A stretch of DNA of 19,002 bases from Rhodocyclaceae bacterium (GCA_030682595.1 JAUXNZ010000150.1:1-19002), one strand, 5' to 3'. Shown: positions 6,980-14,189, counted from the first letter of the stretch. Numbers and translations are program-made. The notes: generated from the letters alone by a model not told the origin.

Positions 6980-7285
6980 ATGGCAAAACTTTCACTTAAG
7001 AACCGGGAAGCCAAGCGGACCAAAATGGTTGCAAAGTACGCCGAAAAAAGGGCGCAACTGACGGCTATTTTCAATGACAGCAAGCTTGGCGAAGAGGAAC
7101 GCATGGAGGCGCGCCTCAAGTTCCAGCAATTGCCGCGAGACTCCAGCCCGGTGCGTCAGCGCATGCGTTGCGCTTTAACTGGACGCCCGCGAGGTGTGTT
7201 CAAGAAATTTGGCCTCTGCCGCATGAAGTTGCGCGAATTCGCCATGCGCGGCATGGTGCCGGGCATGACCAAGGCCAGTTGGTAA
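6980..7285 (+). CDS. rpsN: 30S ribosomal protein S14, zinc-free type
   Basis: This 101-residue S14 is the long form that lacks the zinc-binding CxxC pairs of the short form. It contains QQLPRDSSPVRQRMRCALTG and FKKFGLCRMKLREFAMRG, ending MVPGMTKASW. S14 is a late-binding protein of the 30S head. The GAGGGAG sequence at the rplE end precedes the ATG. Having a zinc-free S14 while L36 and S4 keep cysteine sets shows that zinc use is mixed in this ribosome. Confidence 0.97.
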   Translation: MAKLSLKNREAKRTKMVAKYAEKRAQLTAIFNDSKLGEEERMEARLKFQQLPRDSSPVRQRMRCALTGRPRGVFKKFGLCRMKLREFAMRGMVPGMTKASW

Positions 7286-7295
7286 GGGGTGCGAT

Positions 7296-7691
7296 ATGAG
7301 TATGACTGATCCAGTCGCTGACATGCTGACGCGAATCCGCAATGGACAAATGGCGGAAAAGCTCGGTGTTTCGATGCCCTCTTCGAAGTTGAAGCTGGCA
7401 ATAGCGCAAGTTTTGCAGGACGAGGGGTATATCGAGGGGTTTTCTGTTCGCGATGGTGACGGTAAGGCGCAACTCGATATTGAATTGAAATATTACGCAG
7501 GCCGTCCGGTTATTGAGCGGATTGAGCGTGTCTCACGCCCTGGCCTGCGGATCTATCGCGGTATGCAGGATTTGCCGAAGGTCATGAACGGCCTGGGGAT
7601 TGCCATTGTTTCGACGCCAAAGGGTGTAATGACGGACCGCAGGGCGCGCAGTGTCAATGTCGGCGGCGAAGTGCTGTGTATTGTGGCGTAA
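7296..7691 (+). CDS. rpsH: 30S ribosomal protein S8
   Basis: This 131-residue S8 starts MSMTDPVADMLTRIRNGQ and has the conserved C-terminal segment GIAIVSTPKGVMTDRRAR and VGGEVLCIVA. S8 binds the central domain of 16S rRNA and, in E. coli, represses the spc operon by binding its mRNA. AAGGGG before the ATG gives a good ribosome binding site. Length and sequence are ordinary. Confidence 0.98.
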   Translation: MSMTDPVADMLTRIRNGQMAEKLGVSMPSSKLKLAIAQVLQDEGYIEGFSVRDGDGKAQLDIELKYYAGRPVIERIERVSRPGLRIYRGMQDLPKVMNGLGIAIVSTPKGVMTDRRARSVNVGGEVLCIVA

Positions 7692-7701
7692 GGAGTAGCA
7701 A

Positions 7702-8235
7702 ATGTCCCGAATCGCCAAAAATCCAGTTGTTCTACCGAAGGGTGTCGAGGCTACCCTGTCCGCCGGTGAAATTACCGTGAAAGGACCTCTCGGTTCACTA
7801 ACGCAATTTATCCTGCCAGCAGTCACAGTTGATCGAGAGGGCGACGGCATGATGTGTCGCGCAATCGAAAATCAGCCGAATAGTTCCGCAATGTCGGGAA
7901 CCATGCGGGCGCTCCTGAATAACATGGTCATCGGCGTCACCAAGGGCTTTGAGAAAAAACTCACATTGGTTGGCGTGGGCTATAAGGCGCAGGCACAAGG
8001 TTCAAAGCTGAACCTTTCGCTCGGCTTTTCCCATCCAGTGGCGCACGAGATGCCTGAGGGCATCAAGGTTGAAACGCCTACCCAGACGGAAATACTGATC
8101 AAGGGTATTGATCGACAGTTGGTCGGACAGGTTGCCGCTGAAGTGCGCGCTTACCGCTCTCCCGAGCCCTACAAAGGCAAGGGTGTTCGTTATTCCGACG
8201 AAATTGTTGTTATTAAGGAAACGAAGAAGAAGTAA
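7702..8235 (+). CDS. rplF: 50S ribosomal protein L6
   Basis: This 177-residue L6 begins MSRIAKNPVVLPKGVEATL and has the conserved VTKGFEKKLTLVGVGYKAQ and, near the C-terminus, PEPYKGKGVRYSDEIV. L6 sits near the sarcin-ricin loop and the GTPase-associated centre and is needed late in 50S assembly. AAGGAG at the rpsH stop supports the ATG. The next gene begins after 43 bases, a slightly longer gap than usual in this operon. Confidence 0.98.
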   Translation: MSRIAKNPVVLPKGVEATLSAGEITVKGPLGSLTQFILPAVTVDREGDGMMCRAIENQPNSSAMSGTMRALLNNMVIGVTKGFEKKLTLVGVGYKAQAQGSKLNLSLGFSHPVAHEMPEGIKVETPTQTEILIKGIDRQLVGQVAAEVRAYRSPEPYKGKGVRYSDEIVVIKETKKK

Positions 8236-8278
8236 GTAGAAGTTACTCTGCTTAGCTAGCAAACTAAAAGGTCGAATG

Positions 8279-8632
8279 ATGAACAAAAAAATGGCTCGTC
8301 TGCGCAGGGCGCGCAAAACCCGCGCCAAAATTGCGGAGCTCAAGGTGATGCGACTGGCTGTGCATCGTACCAATTGCCACATTTATGCCCAGGTTTACTC
8401 CGGGTGTGGTACGGCGGTCCTCGTTGCTGCGTCGACGGTAGAGGCCGAGGTGCGCAAGCAGCAGCCCAATGGCGGCAATGTCGGCGCGGCACAACTCATT
8501 GGCAAGCTCATTGCTGAGCGGGCCAAAGAGAAGGGTGTTAGCGAGGTGGCGTTCGATCGATCGGGATTTAACTATCATGGGCGCGTCAAAGCGTTGGCCG
8601 ACGCGGCCCGCGAAGGCGGACTGAAATTCTAA
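8279..8632 (+). CDS. rplR: 50S ribosomal protein L18
   Basis: This is L18 of 117 residues, the same length as in E. coli. Two adjacent ATGs exist; I prefer 8279 (MNKKMARLRRARKTRAKIAE) because it matches the family N-terminus and lies seven bases from AAGG (8268-8271). The alternative ATG at 8276 adds one methionine. The core LTVHRTN-like motif appears as RLAVHRTNCHIYAQVYSG, and the end is YHGRVKALADAAREGGLKF. L18 carries 5S rRNA into the 50S subunit with L5. Confidence 0.96.
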   Translation: MNKKMARLRRARKTRAKIAELKVMRLAVHRTNCHIYAQVYSGCGTAVLVAASTVEAEVRKQQPNGGNVGAAQLIGKLIAERAKEKGVSEVAFDRSGFNYHGRVKALADAAREGGLKF

Positions 8633-8655
8633 GCCGGCATTAGAGCGAGATCAAA

Positions 8656-9186
8656 ATGGCTAAACCGCAAAACAGAAAGCAGCAGCAGAACACCGAAGAG
8701 CGCGATGATGGCTTGCGCGAAAAAATGGTGGCGATTAATCGTGTCACAAAGGTTGTCAAAGGCGGCCGTATTCTTGGCTTCGCCGCGCTGACCGTGGTTG
8801 GTGATGGTGACGGTGGAGTGGGGATGGGCAAAGGCAAGGCGCGCGAAGTGCCGGTCGCCGTCCAGAAGGCGATGGATGAGGCGCGTCGCAAGCTTTCGAA
8901 GGTGAGTTTGCGTAATGGCACCCTGCATCACCCGGTAACGGGAAAGCATGGCGCAACCAAGGTGTTGATGTCCCCGGCTGCGGCGGGTACCGGCGTCATT
9001 GCCGGTGGTCCGATGCGCGCGGTTTTCGAGGTCATGGGTGTAACGGACGTTGTGGCAAAAGCCCTCGGTTCAACCAATCCATACAACCTCGTGCGGGCGA
9101 CCATTAAAGGCTTGATGGCCATGAATACCCCAGCCGAAATTGCCGCCAAGCGTGGCAAGAGCGTGCAGGAAATCTTGGAGGCGTAA
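8656..9186 (+). CDS. rpsE: 30S ribosomal protein S5
   Basis: This 176-residue S5 has the double-stranded-RNA-binding-like N-terminal domain with MVAINRVTKVVKGGR and the hallmark GDGDGGVGMGKGKAREVP. The C-terminal domain contains GPMRAVFEVMGVTDVVAKAL. S5 affects translational accuracy and, with S3 and S4, lines the mRNA entry site. The ribosome binding site is weak (GAGCGAGA). GGAGG near its end serves rpmD. Confidence 0.98.
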   Translation: MAKPQNRKQQQNTEERDDGLREKMVAINRVTKVVKGGRILGFAALTVVGDGDGGVGMGKGKAREVPVAVQKAMDEARRKLSKVSLRNGTLHHPVTGKHGATKVLMSPAAAGTGVIAGGPMRAVFEVMGVTDVVAKALGSTNPYNLVRATIKGLMAMNTPAEIAAKRGKSVQEILEA

Positions 9187-9188
9187 GC

Positions 9189-9386
9189 ATGGCTGAAATC
9201 AGCGTGGCGGAAAAGAAAATCAAGGTGACGCTTGTCAAAAGCGTGATTGGGACGAAGCGGGATCATCGGGCGACGGTGCGCGGCTTGGGTTTGCGCCGCA
9301 TCAACCATACCTCTCTGCTCCAGGACACTCCTGCGGTTCGCGGGATGATCAAAAAAGTAGCCTATCTAGTGAAGTGCGAGGGTTGA
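9189..9386 (+). CDS. rpmD: 50S ribosomal protein L30
   Basis: This 65-residue L30 is slightly longer than the common 58-60 residues because of an N-terminal extension (MAEISVAEKKIKVTL). The core KVTLVKSVIGTKRDHRATV followed by GLGLRRINHT is diagnostic. It begins two bases after the rpsE stop, with GGAGG upstream inside rpsE. L30 is a small non-essential 50S protein in E. coli. Confidence 0.95.
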   Translation: MAEISVAEKKIKVTLVKSVIGTKRDHRATVRGLGLRRINHTSLLQDTPAVRGMIKKVAYLVKCEG

Positions 9387-9389
9387 GGC

Positions 9390-9842
9390 ATGCGGCTTAA
9401 TAATTTGAAACCGGCTGTCGGCGCCAAGCATGCCCCCAAGCGTCCTGGCCGCGGTATTGGAAGTGGCTTGGGTAAAACTGGTGGGCGTGGCCACAAAGGC
9501 CAGAAATCACGGGCGGGTGGATTTCATAAGGTTGGCTTCGAAGGCGGCCAAATGCCGTTGCAGCGTCGCTTGCCGAAACGCGGCTTTGTTTCTCTGACGG
9601 CCGGGAGAAATGTCGAAGTGCGCTTGTCCGAACTGGAAAAGCTGCCGGTTGAAGATATCGATTTGTTGACGCTGATGCAAGCCGGCGTCATTCCGGCGGA
9701 TAGTCTGTCCGCCAAGGTTATTCTGTCAGGCGAGTTGACGCGCAAGGTTAATCTCAAAGGCGTTGGCGCCACCAAGGGTGCGCGGGCGGTAATCGAGGCA
9801 GCTGGCGGTTCTGTCGCAGATATTGCGGCTGTCACAGTCTAG
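9390..9842 (+). CDS. rplO: 50S ribosomal protein L15
   Basis: This 150-residue L15 starts MRLNNLKPAVGAKHAPKRPG, with the glycine-rich N-terminal tail GRGIGSGLGKTGGRGHKGQK that threads into 23S rRNA. It continues with FEGGQMPLQRRLPKRGF and a C-terminal domain ending AAGGSVADIAAVTV. It begins three bases after the rpmD stop. L15 is a late 50S assembly protein and lies directly upstream of secY, as in most bacteria. Confidence 0.97.
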   Translation: MRLNNLKPAVGAKHAPKRPGRGIGSGLGKTGGRGHKGQKSRAGGFHKVGFEGGQMPLQRRLPKRGFVSLTAGRNVEVRLSELEKLPVEDIDLLTLMQAGVIPADSLSAKVILSGELTRKVNLKGVGATKGARAVIEAAGGSVADIAAVTV

Positions 9843-9877
9843 GCGCCGCCAAGTGTTGATGGTTGGGAGCACAATCC

Positions 9878-11212
9878 GTGGCTAATGCCGCCGCTACGGC
9901 GAATGCACTGGGCAAGGCGGGCAAGTTCGGAGATTTGTGGCGTCGCCTCGGGTTTCTCCTAGCCGCGCTGATCGTATTCCGGATCGGTGCGCATGTACCC
10001 GTTCCGGGGATTGACCCGGTGCAACTAGCAGAGCTGTTCAATTCACAGCAGGGTGGAATTCTCGGCGTCTTCAACCTGTTTTCCGGCGGGGCGCTTTCAC
10101 GCTTTACGATCTTTGCCCTGGGCATCATGCCCTACATCTCTGCCTCGATCATCATGCAGCTGATGACGATTGCCATTCCGACCCTTGAGCAGTTGAAGAA
10201 AGAGGGTGAGGCAGGACGTCGCAAGATTACCCAGTACACGCGTTACGGCACTGTGGTGCTCGCCCTGTTTCAGGCCATTGGGATTTCGATTGCACTTGAG
10301 ATGCAGCCAGGTTTGGTGCTCGATCCGGGTCTGATGTTCCGCTTGACCGCCGTCATGACGTTGGTCACCGGGACAATGTTTCTGATGTGGCTGGGTGAGC
10401 AGATCACCGAGCGCGGTCTGGGCAACGGGATCTCGATCATCATCTTCGCCGGCATCGTGGCCGGCCTGCCGAGCGCGCTGGGGGGGTTGTTCGAGTTGGT
10501 GCGCACGGGTGCGATGCACCCGCTGACCTCGATCGTGATTTGCATTCTGGTTGTGGTTGTTACCGGTTTTGTTGTGTTCGTGGAACGCGGGCAGCGCAAG
10601 ATTCTTGTTAACTATGCCAAGCGCCAGGTGGGTAATAAAATATACGGCGGGCAAAGTTCGCACCTGCCCTTGAAATTGAATATGGCCGGCGTCATTCCCC
10701 CCATCTTTGCTTCATCGATTATCCTCTTTCCGGCATCGGCGGCGGGTTGGTTCGGGTCGGGTGAGGGCATGCTGTGGCTTAAGGATATTGCGGCAACGCT
10801 TTCTCCTGGGCAGCCAGTCTATGTTTTGCTTTACGCAGCAGCCATCATTTTCTTCTGCTTTTTCTATACGGCGCTGGTTTTTAACCCTAAGGATACGGCG
10901 GACAACCTAAAGAAGAGCGGCGCTTTTGTTCCCGGCTATCGTCCCGGCGATCAAACGGCCCGCTACATCGACAAAATTCTGATGCGCTTGACGTTGGTTG
11001 GCGCCGGATACATAACGCTGGTATGCCTGCTCCCCGAGTTCCTGATCCTTAAATGGAATGTGCCGTTCTATTTCGGTGGAACCTCCTTGCTGATTATTGT
11101 TGTCGTGACGATGGACTTCATGGCACAGGTGCAGGCCTACGTCATGTCCCATCAGTACGAAAGTTTGCTGAAAAAAGCTAATTTCAAGGGTGCGGGGATG
11201 CCTACCCGATAG
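9878..11212 (+). CDS. secY: Preprotein translocase subunit SecY
   Basis: SecY is the pore of the SecYEG channel, which moves unfolded proteins across or into the inner membrane. I chose the GTG at 9878 (MANAAATANALGKAGKFGDL, 444 residues), since GGGAG (9865-9869) lies eight bases upstream; a TTG at 9863 would overlap that site. The sequence shows about ten hydrophobic segments, the conserved HVPVPGIDP after TM1, the plug region FNLFSGGALSRF, and NMAGVIPPIFASSI. The cytoplasmic C5/C6 loops include the AKRQVGNKIYGGQ and RPGDQTARYIDKIL segments that contact the ribosome and SecA. Length and context are normal. Confidence 0.97.
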   Translation: MANAAATANALGKAGKFGDLWRRLGFLLAALIVFRIGAHVPVPGIDPVQLAELFNSQQGGILGVFNLFSGGALSRFTIFALGIMPYISASIIMQLMTIAIPTLEQLKKEGEAGRRKITQYTRYGTVVLALFQAIGISIALEMQPGLVLDPGLMFRLTAVMTLVTGTMFLMWLGEQITERGLGNGISIIIFAGIVAGLPSALGGLFELVRTGAMHPLTSIVICILVVVVTGFVVFVERGQRKILVNYAKRQVGNKIYGGQSSHLPLKLNMAGVIPPIFASSIILFPASAAGWFGSGEGMLWLKDIAATLSPGQPVYVLLYAAAIIFFCFFYTALVFNPKDTADNLKKSGAFVPGYRPGDQTARYIDKILMRLTLVGAGYITLVCLLPEFLILKWNVPFYFGGTSLLIIVVVTMDFMAQVQAYVMSHQYESLLKKANFKGAGMPTR

Positions 11213-11272
11213 CGAGCCGCTTAGCATATTTCGAGCGTCTCAAATAAGTAACAGTGATTGCGGAGAGAAAAG

Positions 11273-11386
11273 ATGAGAGTACAAGCTTCGGTCAAGTGCA
11301 TTTGCCGTAAATGCAAAATCGTGCGGCGCCACGGCGTGGTGCGTGTGATTTGCGCTGATCCGCGCCACAAGCAACGCCAGGGTTGA
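11273..11386 (+). CDS. rpmJ: 50S ribosomal protein L36, zinc-binding type
   Basis: This 37-residue L36 is MRVQASVKCICRKCKIVRRH and then GVVRVICADPRHKQRQG. The zinc ligands C11, C14, C27 and H32 have the C-x2-C-x12-C-x4-H spacing of the zinc-binding form. GGAGAG (11262-11267) precedes the ATG by five bases. It closes the spc operon. The 60-nt gap from secY is too short for infA, which sits here in many betaproteobacteria. Its stop codon overlaps the -35 element of the next promoter. Confidence 0.97.
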   Translation: MRVQASVKCICRKCKIVRRHGVVRVICADPRHKQRQG

Positions 11387-11410
11387 AAACGTTTTAATTT
11401 TTGTTAAAAT
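11383..11410 (+). promoter_or_regulatory. Candidate sigma-70 promoter of the alpha operon
   Basis: TTGAAA (11383-11388) and TAAAAT (11405-11410) each match the consensus at five of six bases and are 16 bp apart. The -35 overlaps the rpmJ stop codon. A start near 11417 would give a leader of about 80 nt. That leader begins with the TTCGCT (11417-11422) / AGCGAA (11429-11434) hairpin. The E. coli alpha operon leader is bound by S4, but I cannot show a comparable pseudoknot here. Confidence 0.7.
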
Positions 11411-11497
11411 CGTCGGTTCGCTTTTTCGAGCGAAGCGGTGATAAGTGAGTGATGTGTCAGTTATGTCAAGAGTAACGTTCAAGGACAAGGTAAGAAT

Positions 11498-11863
11498 ATG
11501 GCCCGTATTGCAGGCGTAAATATTCCGAATCACCAGCATGCCGAGATTGCGCTAACCGCGATCTACGGCATTGGCCGCTCGCGTGCACAAAAGATTTGTG
11601 ACGCTGCAGGCATACTGCGTTCGGTCAAAATCAAGGATCTCACCGAAACAGACATGGATCGCCTGCGGGAGCAGGTTGGCAAGGTCGCCGTCGAGGGTGA
11701 TTTGCGCCGCGAGGTTTCCATGAGCATCAAGCGCCTCATGGACCTGAGCTGCTATCGTGGCGTCAGGCATCGTCGCGGTTTGCCCGTGCGCGGTCAGCGC
11801 ACGCGCACCAACGCCCGTACCCGCAAGGGCCCCCGGAAGTCGGTTGCCGGCAGCAAGAAATAA
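11498..11863 (+). CDS. rpsM: 30S ribosomal protein S13
   Basis: This 121-residue S13 starts MARIAGVNIPNHQHAEIALT and has the helix-two-turn-helix-like YGIGRSRAQKICDAAGI. Its basic C-terminal tail is RHRRGLPVRGQRTRTNARTR followed by KGPRKSVAGSKK. S13 sits in the 30S head, forms inter-subunit bridges with L5 and its tail touches the P-site tRNA. It is the first gene of the alpha operon, behind a leader of about 80 nt. Confidence 0.98.
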   Translation: MARIAGVNIPNHQHAEIALTAIYGIGRSRAQKICDAAGILRSVKIKDLTETDMDRLREQVGKVAVEGDLRREVSMSIKRLMDLSCYRGVRHRRGLPVRGQRTRTNARTRKGPRKSVAGSKK

Positions 11864-11880
11864 CCAGCAGGGTATCCAAA

Positions 11881-12282
11881 ATGGCTAAAACGACAGGCAA
11901 GGCGACCGCAAAAGTTCGCAAGAAGGTCAAGAAAAATGTTGCCGAGGGCATTGCTCACGTGCATGCATCATTCAACAACACGATCATTACCATCACCGAC
12001 CGCCAGGGGAACGCGCTTTCCTGGGCAACTTCGGGCGGCGCCGGCTTCAAGGGCTCGCGCAAATCAACGCCATTCGCTGCCCAGGTTGCCGCCGAGGCTG
12101 CCGGCAAGGCGGCGCTTGAGTGCGGTATCAAGAACCTCGAAGTGCGCATCAAGGGCCCCGGTCCGGGTCGTGAGTCGGCGGTGCGCGCACTGAATGCCCT
12201 GGGGATCAAGATCAGCAGCATTACCGACATCACCCCGATTCCACACAATGGTTGCCGGCCGCCGAAACGGCGCCGCATCTAA
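11881..12282 (+). CDS. rpsK: 30S ribosomal protein S11
   Basis: This 133-residue S11 contains the conserved GIAHVHASFNNTIITITDRQ and KSTPFAAQVAAEAAGKAALE, and ends with the classic ITPIPHNGCRPPKRRRI. The N-terminus is lysine-rich (MAKTTGKATAKVRKKVKKN). S11 forms part of the platform near the Shine-Dalgarno/anti-Shine-Dalgarno helix. It follows rpsM by 17 bases, with AGGG upstream of the ATG. Confidence 0.98.
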   Translation: MAKTTGKATAKVRKKVKKNVAEGIAHVHASFNNTIITITDRQGNALSWATSGGAGFKGSRKSTPFAAQVAAEAAGKAALECGIKNLEVRIKGPGPGRESAVRALNALGIKISSITDITPIPHNGCRPPKRRRI

Positions 12283-12316
12283 GGTCGCAACAAGCAAAAT
12301 TTAAGGAGACCGCCCA

Positions 12317-12946
12317 GTGGCCCGCAATCTAGATCCAAAATGCCGTCAGTGTCGCCGTGAGGGAGAGAAGCTTTTCCTCAAGGGCGAAAAGTGTTTTACT
12401 GACAAGTGCTCCATCGAGCGCCGTTCGTACGCGCCTGGCCAGCATGGCCAGAAATCAGGCCAGCGCCTATCCGGCTATGGCCAGCAATTGCGCGAGAAGC
12501 AGAAAATCCGTCGCCTCTACGGCGTCCTCGAGCGGCAGTTTCGCAAAGTTTTTGCTGAAGCCAGTCGCCGCAAGGGTCAAACCGGCGAGAACCTTTTGCA
12601 ACTGTTGGAAGGCCGTCTGGATTCCGTCGCTTACCGCATGGGTTTCGGTGCTTCACGGGCCGAGTCGCGCCAGATCGTTCGCCACAATGGTGTTCTGGTC
12701 AATGGTAAGCGCGTCAATATTCCATCATTCAACGTCAGCCCCGGTGATACGATCCAGCTGACCGAGGCCACACGTGTGCATCTGCGCACCAAAGCTGCCA
12801 TGGAAGCCGCCGAGTCGCGTGGTTTTCCCGAGTGGATCGAGGTTGACGTCAAGGCCGGCAAAGGTACTTTCAAGGCTTATCCGGCGCGTGACGAACTGCC
12901 GCCTTCCATCAAGGAAGGTCTTGTAGTCGAGTTGTATTCGCGTTAA
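12317..12946 (+). CDS. rpsD: 30S ribosomal protein S4, four-cysteine type
   Basis: This 209-residue S4 starts at GTG, eight bases after AAGGAG (12303-12308). The N-terminal domain carries C9, C12, C26 and C31, the complete metal-binding set seen in Thermus and Geobacillus S4; E. coli S4 has lost part of it. The S4 RNA-binding domain follows, with RLDSVAYRMGFGASRAESRQ and VNGKRVNIPSFNVSPGD. The end is NEGLVVELYS-like (KEGLVVELYSR). S4 nucleates 30S assembly, takes part in rRNA antitermination and represses the alpha operon in E. coli. A hairpin follows the stop. Confidence 0.97.
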   Translation: MARNLDPKCRQCRREGEKLFLKGEKCFTDKCSIERRSYAPGQHGQKSGQRLSGYGQQLREKQKIRRLYGVLERQFRKVFAEASRRKGQTGENLLQLLEGRLDSVAYRMGFGASRAESRQIVRHNGVLVNGKRVNIPSFNVSPGDTIQLTEATRVHLRTKAAMEAAESRGFPEWIEVDVKAGKGTFKAYPARDELPPSIKEGLVVELYSR

Positions 12947-12957
12947 TTCCATTCTCT

Positions 12958-13000
12958 TGCGCCTGGGGGCATTTTGCCCGCGGGCGCATTTGTCTATTTG
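12958..13000 (+). terminator. Terminator-like hairpin between rpsD and rpoA
   Basis: TGCGCCTG (12958-12965) pairs with CGGGCGCA (12981-12988), with one G/T wobble. After a G/G mismatch the stem continues with GGGCA (12967-12971) and TGCCC (12975-12979) around a TTT loop. A T-rich run, TTTGTCTATTT, follows. The run is interrupted, so termination is probably partial. It lies within the alpha operon and would act as an attenuator lowering rpoA expression relative to rpsD; this role is inferred. Confidence 0.5.
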
Positions 13001-13010
13001 AGGAACGAAG

Positions 13011-14000
13011 ATGCAAAGTCACGCGCTTCTAAAACCCCGCATCATCGACGTTCAGGCGCTATCCCCATTGCATGCCCGAGTTGTTATGGAGCCGTTCGAG
13101 CGAGGTTACGGCCATACCCTGGGCAATGCGCTGCGGCGCATTCTTTTGTCGTCAATGCCCGGCGCCGCGGTGACCGAGATGACCATCGACGGCGTCCTGC
13201 ATGAGTACTCGACCCTGGAAGGCATCCGCGAAGATGTCGTGGACATCATGCTGAACCTGAAGGGCGTGGTCATGCGCCTGCACAATCGCGGCGAAACCAT
13301 TCTGACCTTGTCGAAAAAAGGTGACGGAGCCGAGACCGTGGTTACGGCTGCCGACATCCAGGCCAATCATGATATCGAGATAATCAACCCGGATCACGTG
13401 ATCGCCCATCTGGCGCCTGGCGGGAAACTGGACATGCAGATCAAGGTCGAGGCGGGCCGTGGTTATGTGCCGGCCAACGTGCGCGCCGCGACACATGAGA
13501 GCAAGAGCATTGGCCGTATTCTGGTCGACGCTTCGTTCAGTCCGGTGCGGCGCGTCAGCTATCAGGTCGAAGCCGCCCGCGTAGAGCAGCGTACCGACCT
13601 GGACAAGCTGATCATCGATATCGAAACCAATGGCGCGATTGACCCGGAAGAGTCGATTCGCTACGCCGCCAGCATTTTGATGGATCAGTTGTCCGTATTC
13701 TCGGATCTCGAAGGCACGCCGATTTCCATCGAGACGCCCAAGCAATCCACGGTTGACCCCATCCTGATGCGTCCGGTCGATGATCTGGAGCTGACGGTGC
13801 GCTCAGCGAACTGTCTGAAAGCTGAGAATATCTACTACATCGGCGATCTGATTCAGCGCACTGAAACCGAGCTGTTGAAGACCCCCAACCTGGGCCGCAA
13901 GTCGCTCAACGAAATCAAGGAAGTGTTGGCTTCGCGCGGCTTGACGCTCGGCATGAAGCTGGAAAACTGGCCGCCCGCTGGTTTGGAGAAGATGGGATAA
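13011..14000 (+). CDS. rpoA: DNA-directed RNA polymerase subunit alpha
   Basis: This 329-residue alpha subunit has exactly the E. coli length. The N-terminal dimerisation domain contains MEPFERGYGHTLGNALRRIL at 26-45. A linker near 235-248 leads to the C-terminal domain, whose DNA- and activator-binding residues are visible in TVRSANCLKAE (R264, N267, C268) and NLGRKSLNEIKEVL. GAGGAA precedes the ATG by six bases. The tail NWPPAGLEKMG is repeated in degraded form 88 bp downstream (see repeat features). A terminator separates rpoA from rplQ. Confidence 0.98.
   Translation: MQSHALLKPRIIDVQALSPLHARVVMEPFERGYGHTLGNALRRILLSSMPGAAVTEMTIDGVLHEYSTLEGIREDVVDIMLNLKGVVMRLHNRGETILTLSKKGDGAETVVTAADIQANHDIEIINPDHVIAHLAPGGKLDMQIKVEAGRGYVPANVRAATHESKSIGRILVDASFSPVRRVSYQVEAARVEQRTDLDKLIIDIETNGAIDPEESIRYAASILMDQLSVFSDLEGTPISIETPKQSTVDPILMRPVDDLELTVRSANCLKAENIYYIGDLIQRTETELLKTPNLGRKSLNEIKEVLASRGLTLGMKLENWPPAGLEKMG
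13965..14000 (+). repeat. Rpt copy 1: 3' end of rpoA
   Basis: These 36 bases end with the rpoA stop codon and encode NWPPAGLEKMG plus stop. They match 14053-14088 at 32 of 36 positions with no gaps. The copies are offset by 88 bp. Confidence 0.85.
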
Positions 14001-14052
14001 GGGGAATCGACCTGTTTTAGTGAAGGCTCATCTTCAGGTGAGCCGGAACTGA

Positions 14053-14088
14053 AACTGGCTGCCCGCTGGTTTGAAGAAGATGAAATAA
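14053..14088 (+). repeat. Rpt copy 2: degenerate duplicate of the rpoA 3' end
   Basis: This copy matches the last 36 bases of rpoA with four differences. All four are G:C to A:T transitions relative to the gene. In the original frame it reads NWLPAGLKKMK and then a stop. Similarity continues weakly for about 12 bases upstream if two single-base gaps are allowed. It is non-coding in context and looks like a relic of a duplication or recombination at the rpoA end. Confidence 0.8.
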
Positions 14089-14109
14089 AGCTGGTTGGTT
14101 TTGTTAGAC

Positions 14110-14134
14110 CGGGCTGTTGTTTGGCCCGTTTTTT
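14110..14134 (+). terminator. Intrinsic terminator between rpoA and rplQ
   Basis: CGGGCT (14110-14115) pairs with GGCCCG (14123-14128), the inner pair being a T/G wobble, around a seven-base loop. Six T follow directly (14129-14134). This is a canonical, moderately strong rho-independent terminator. Its position inside what is usually a co-transcribed pair is unusual. Confidence 0.7.
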
Positions 14135-14163
14135 GAATAGTAAAACTCACAATAAAAATTAAC

Positions 14164-14189
14164 CGGTCGCAGGCATAGCGCGGCGACCG
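14164..14189 (+). promoter_or_regulatory. Leader hairpin upstream of rplQ
   Basis: CGGTCGC (14164-14170) and GCGACCG (14183-14189) form a perfect seven-base-pair stem with a 12-nt loop. It ends 21 bases before the rplQ ATG and eight bases before its binding site AAAGG (14198-14202). It has no T-tract, so it is not a terminator. It could stabilise a processed 5' end or regulate translation; both are inference. Confidence 0.4.

Noticed and set aside
6388..7119. 243-residue antisense frame opposite rplE and rpsN
   Set aside because: It is a shadow of two certain genes on the plus strand, with no ribosome binding site or family resemblance.
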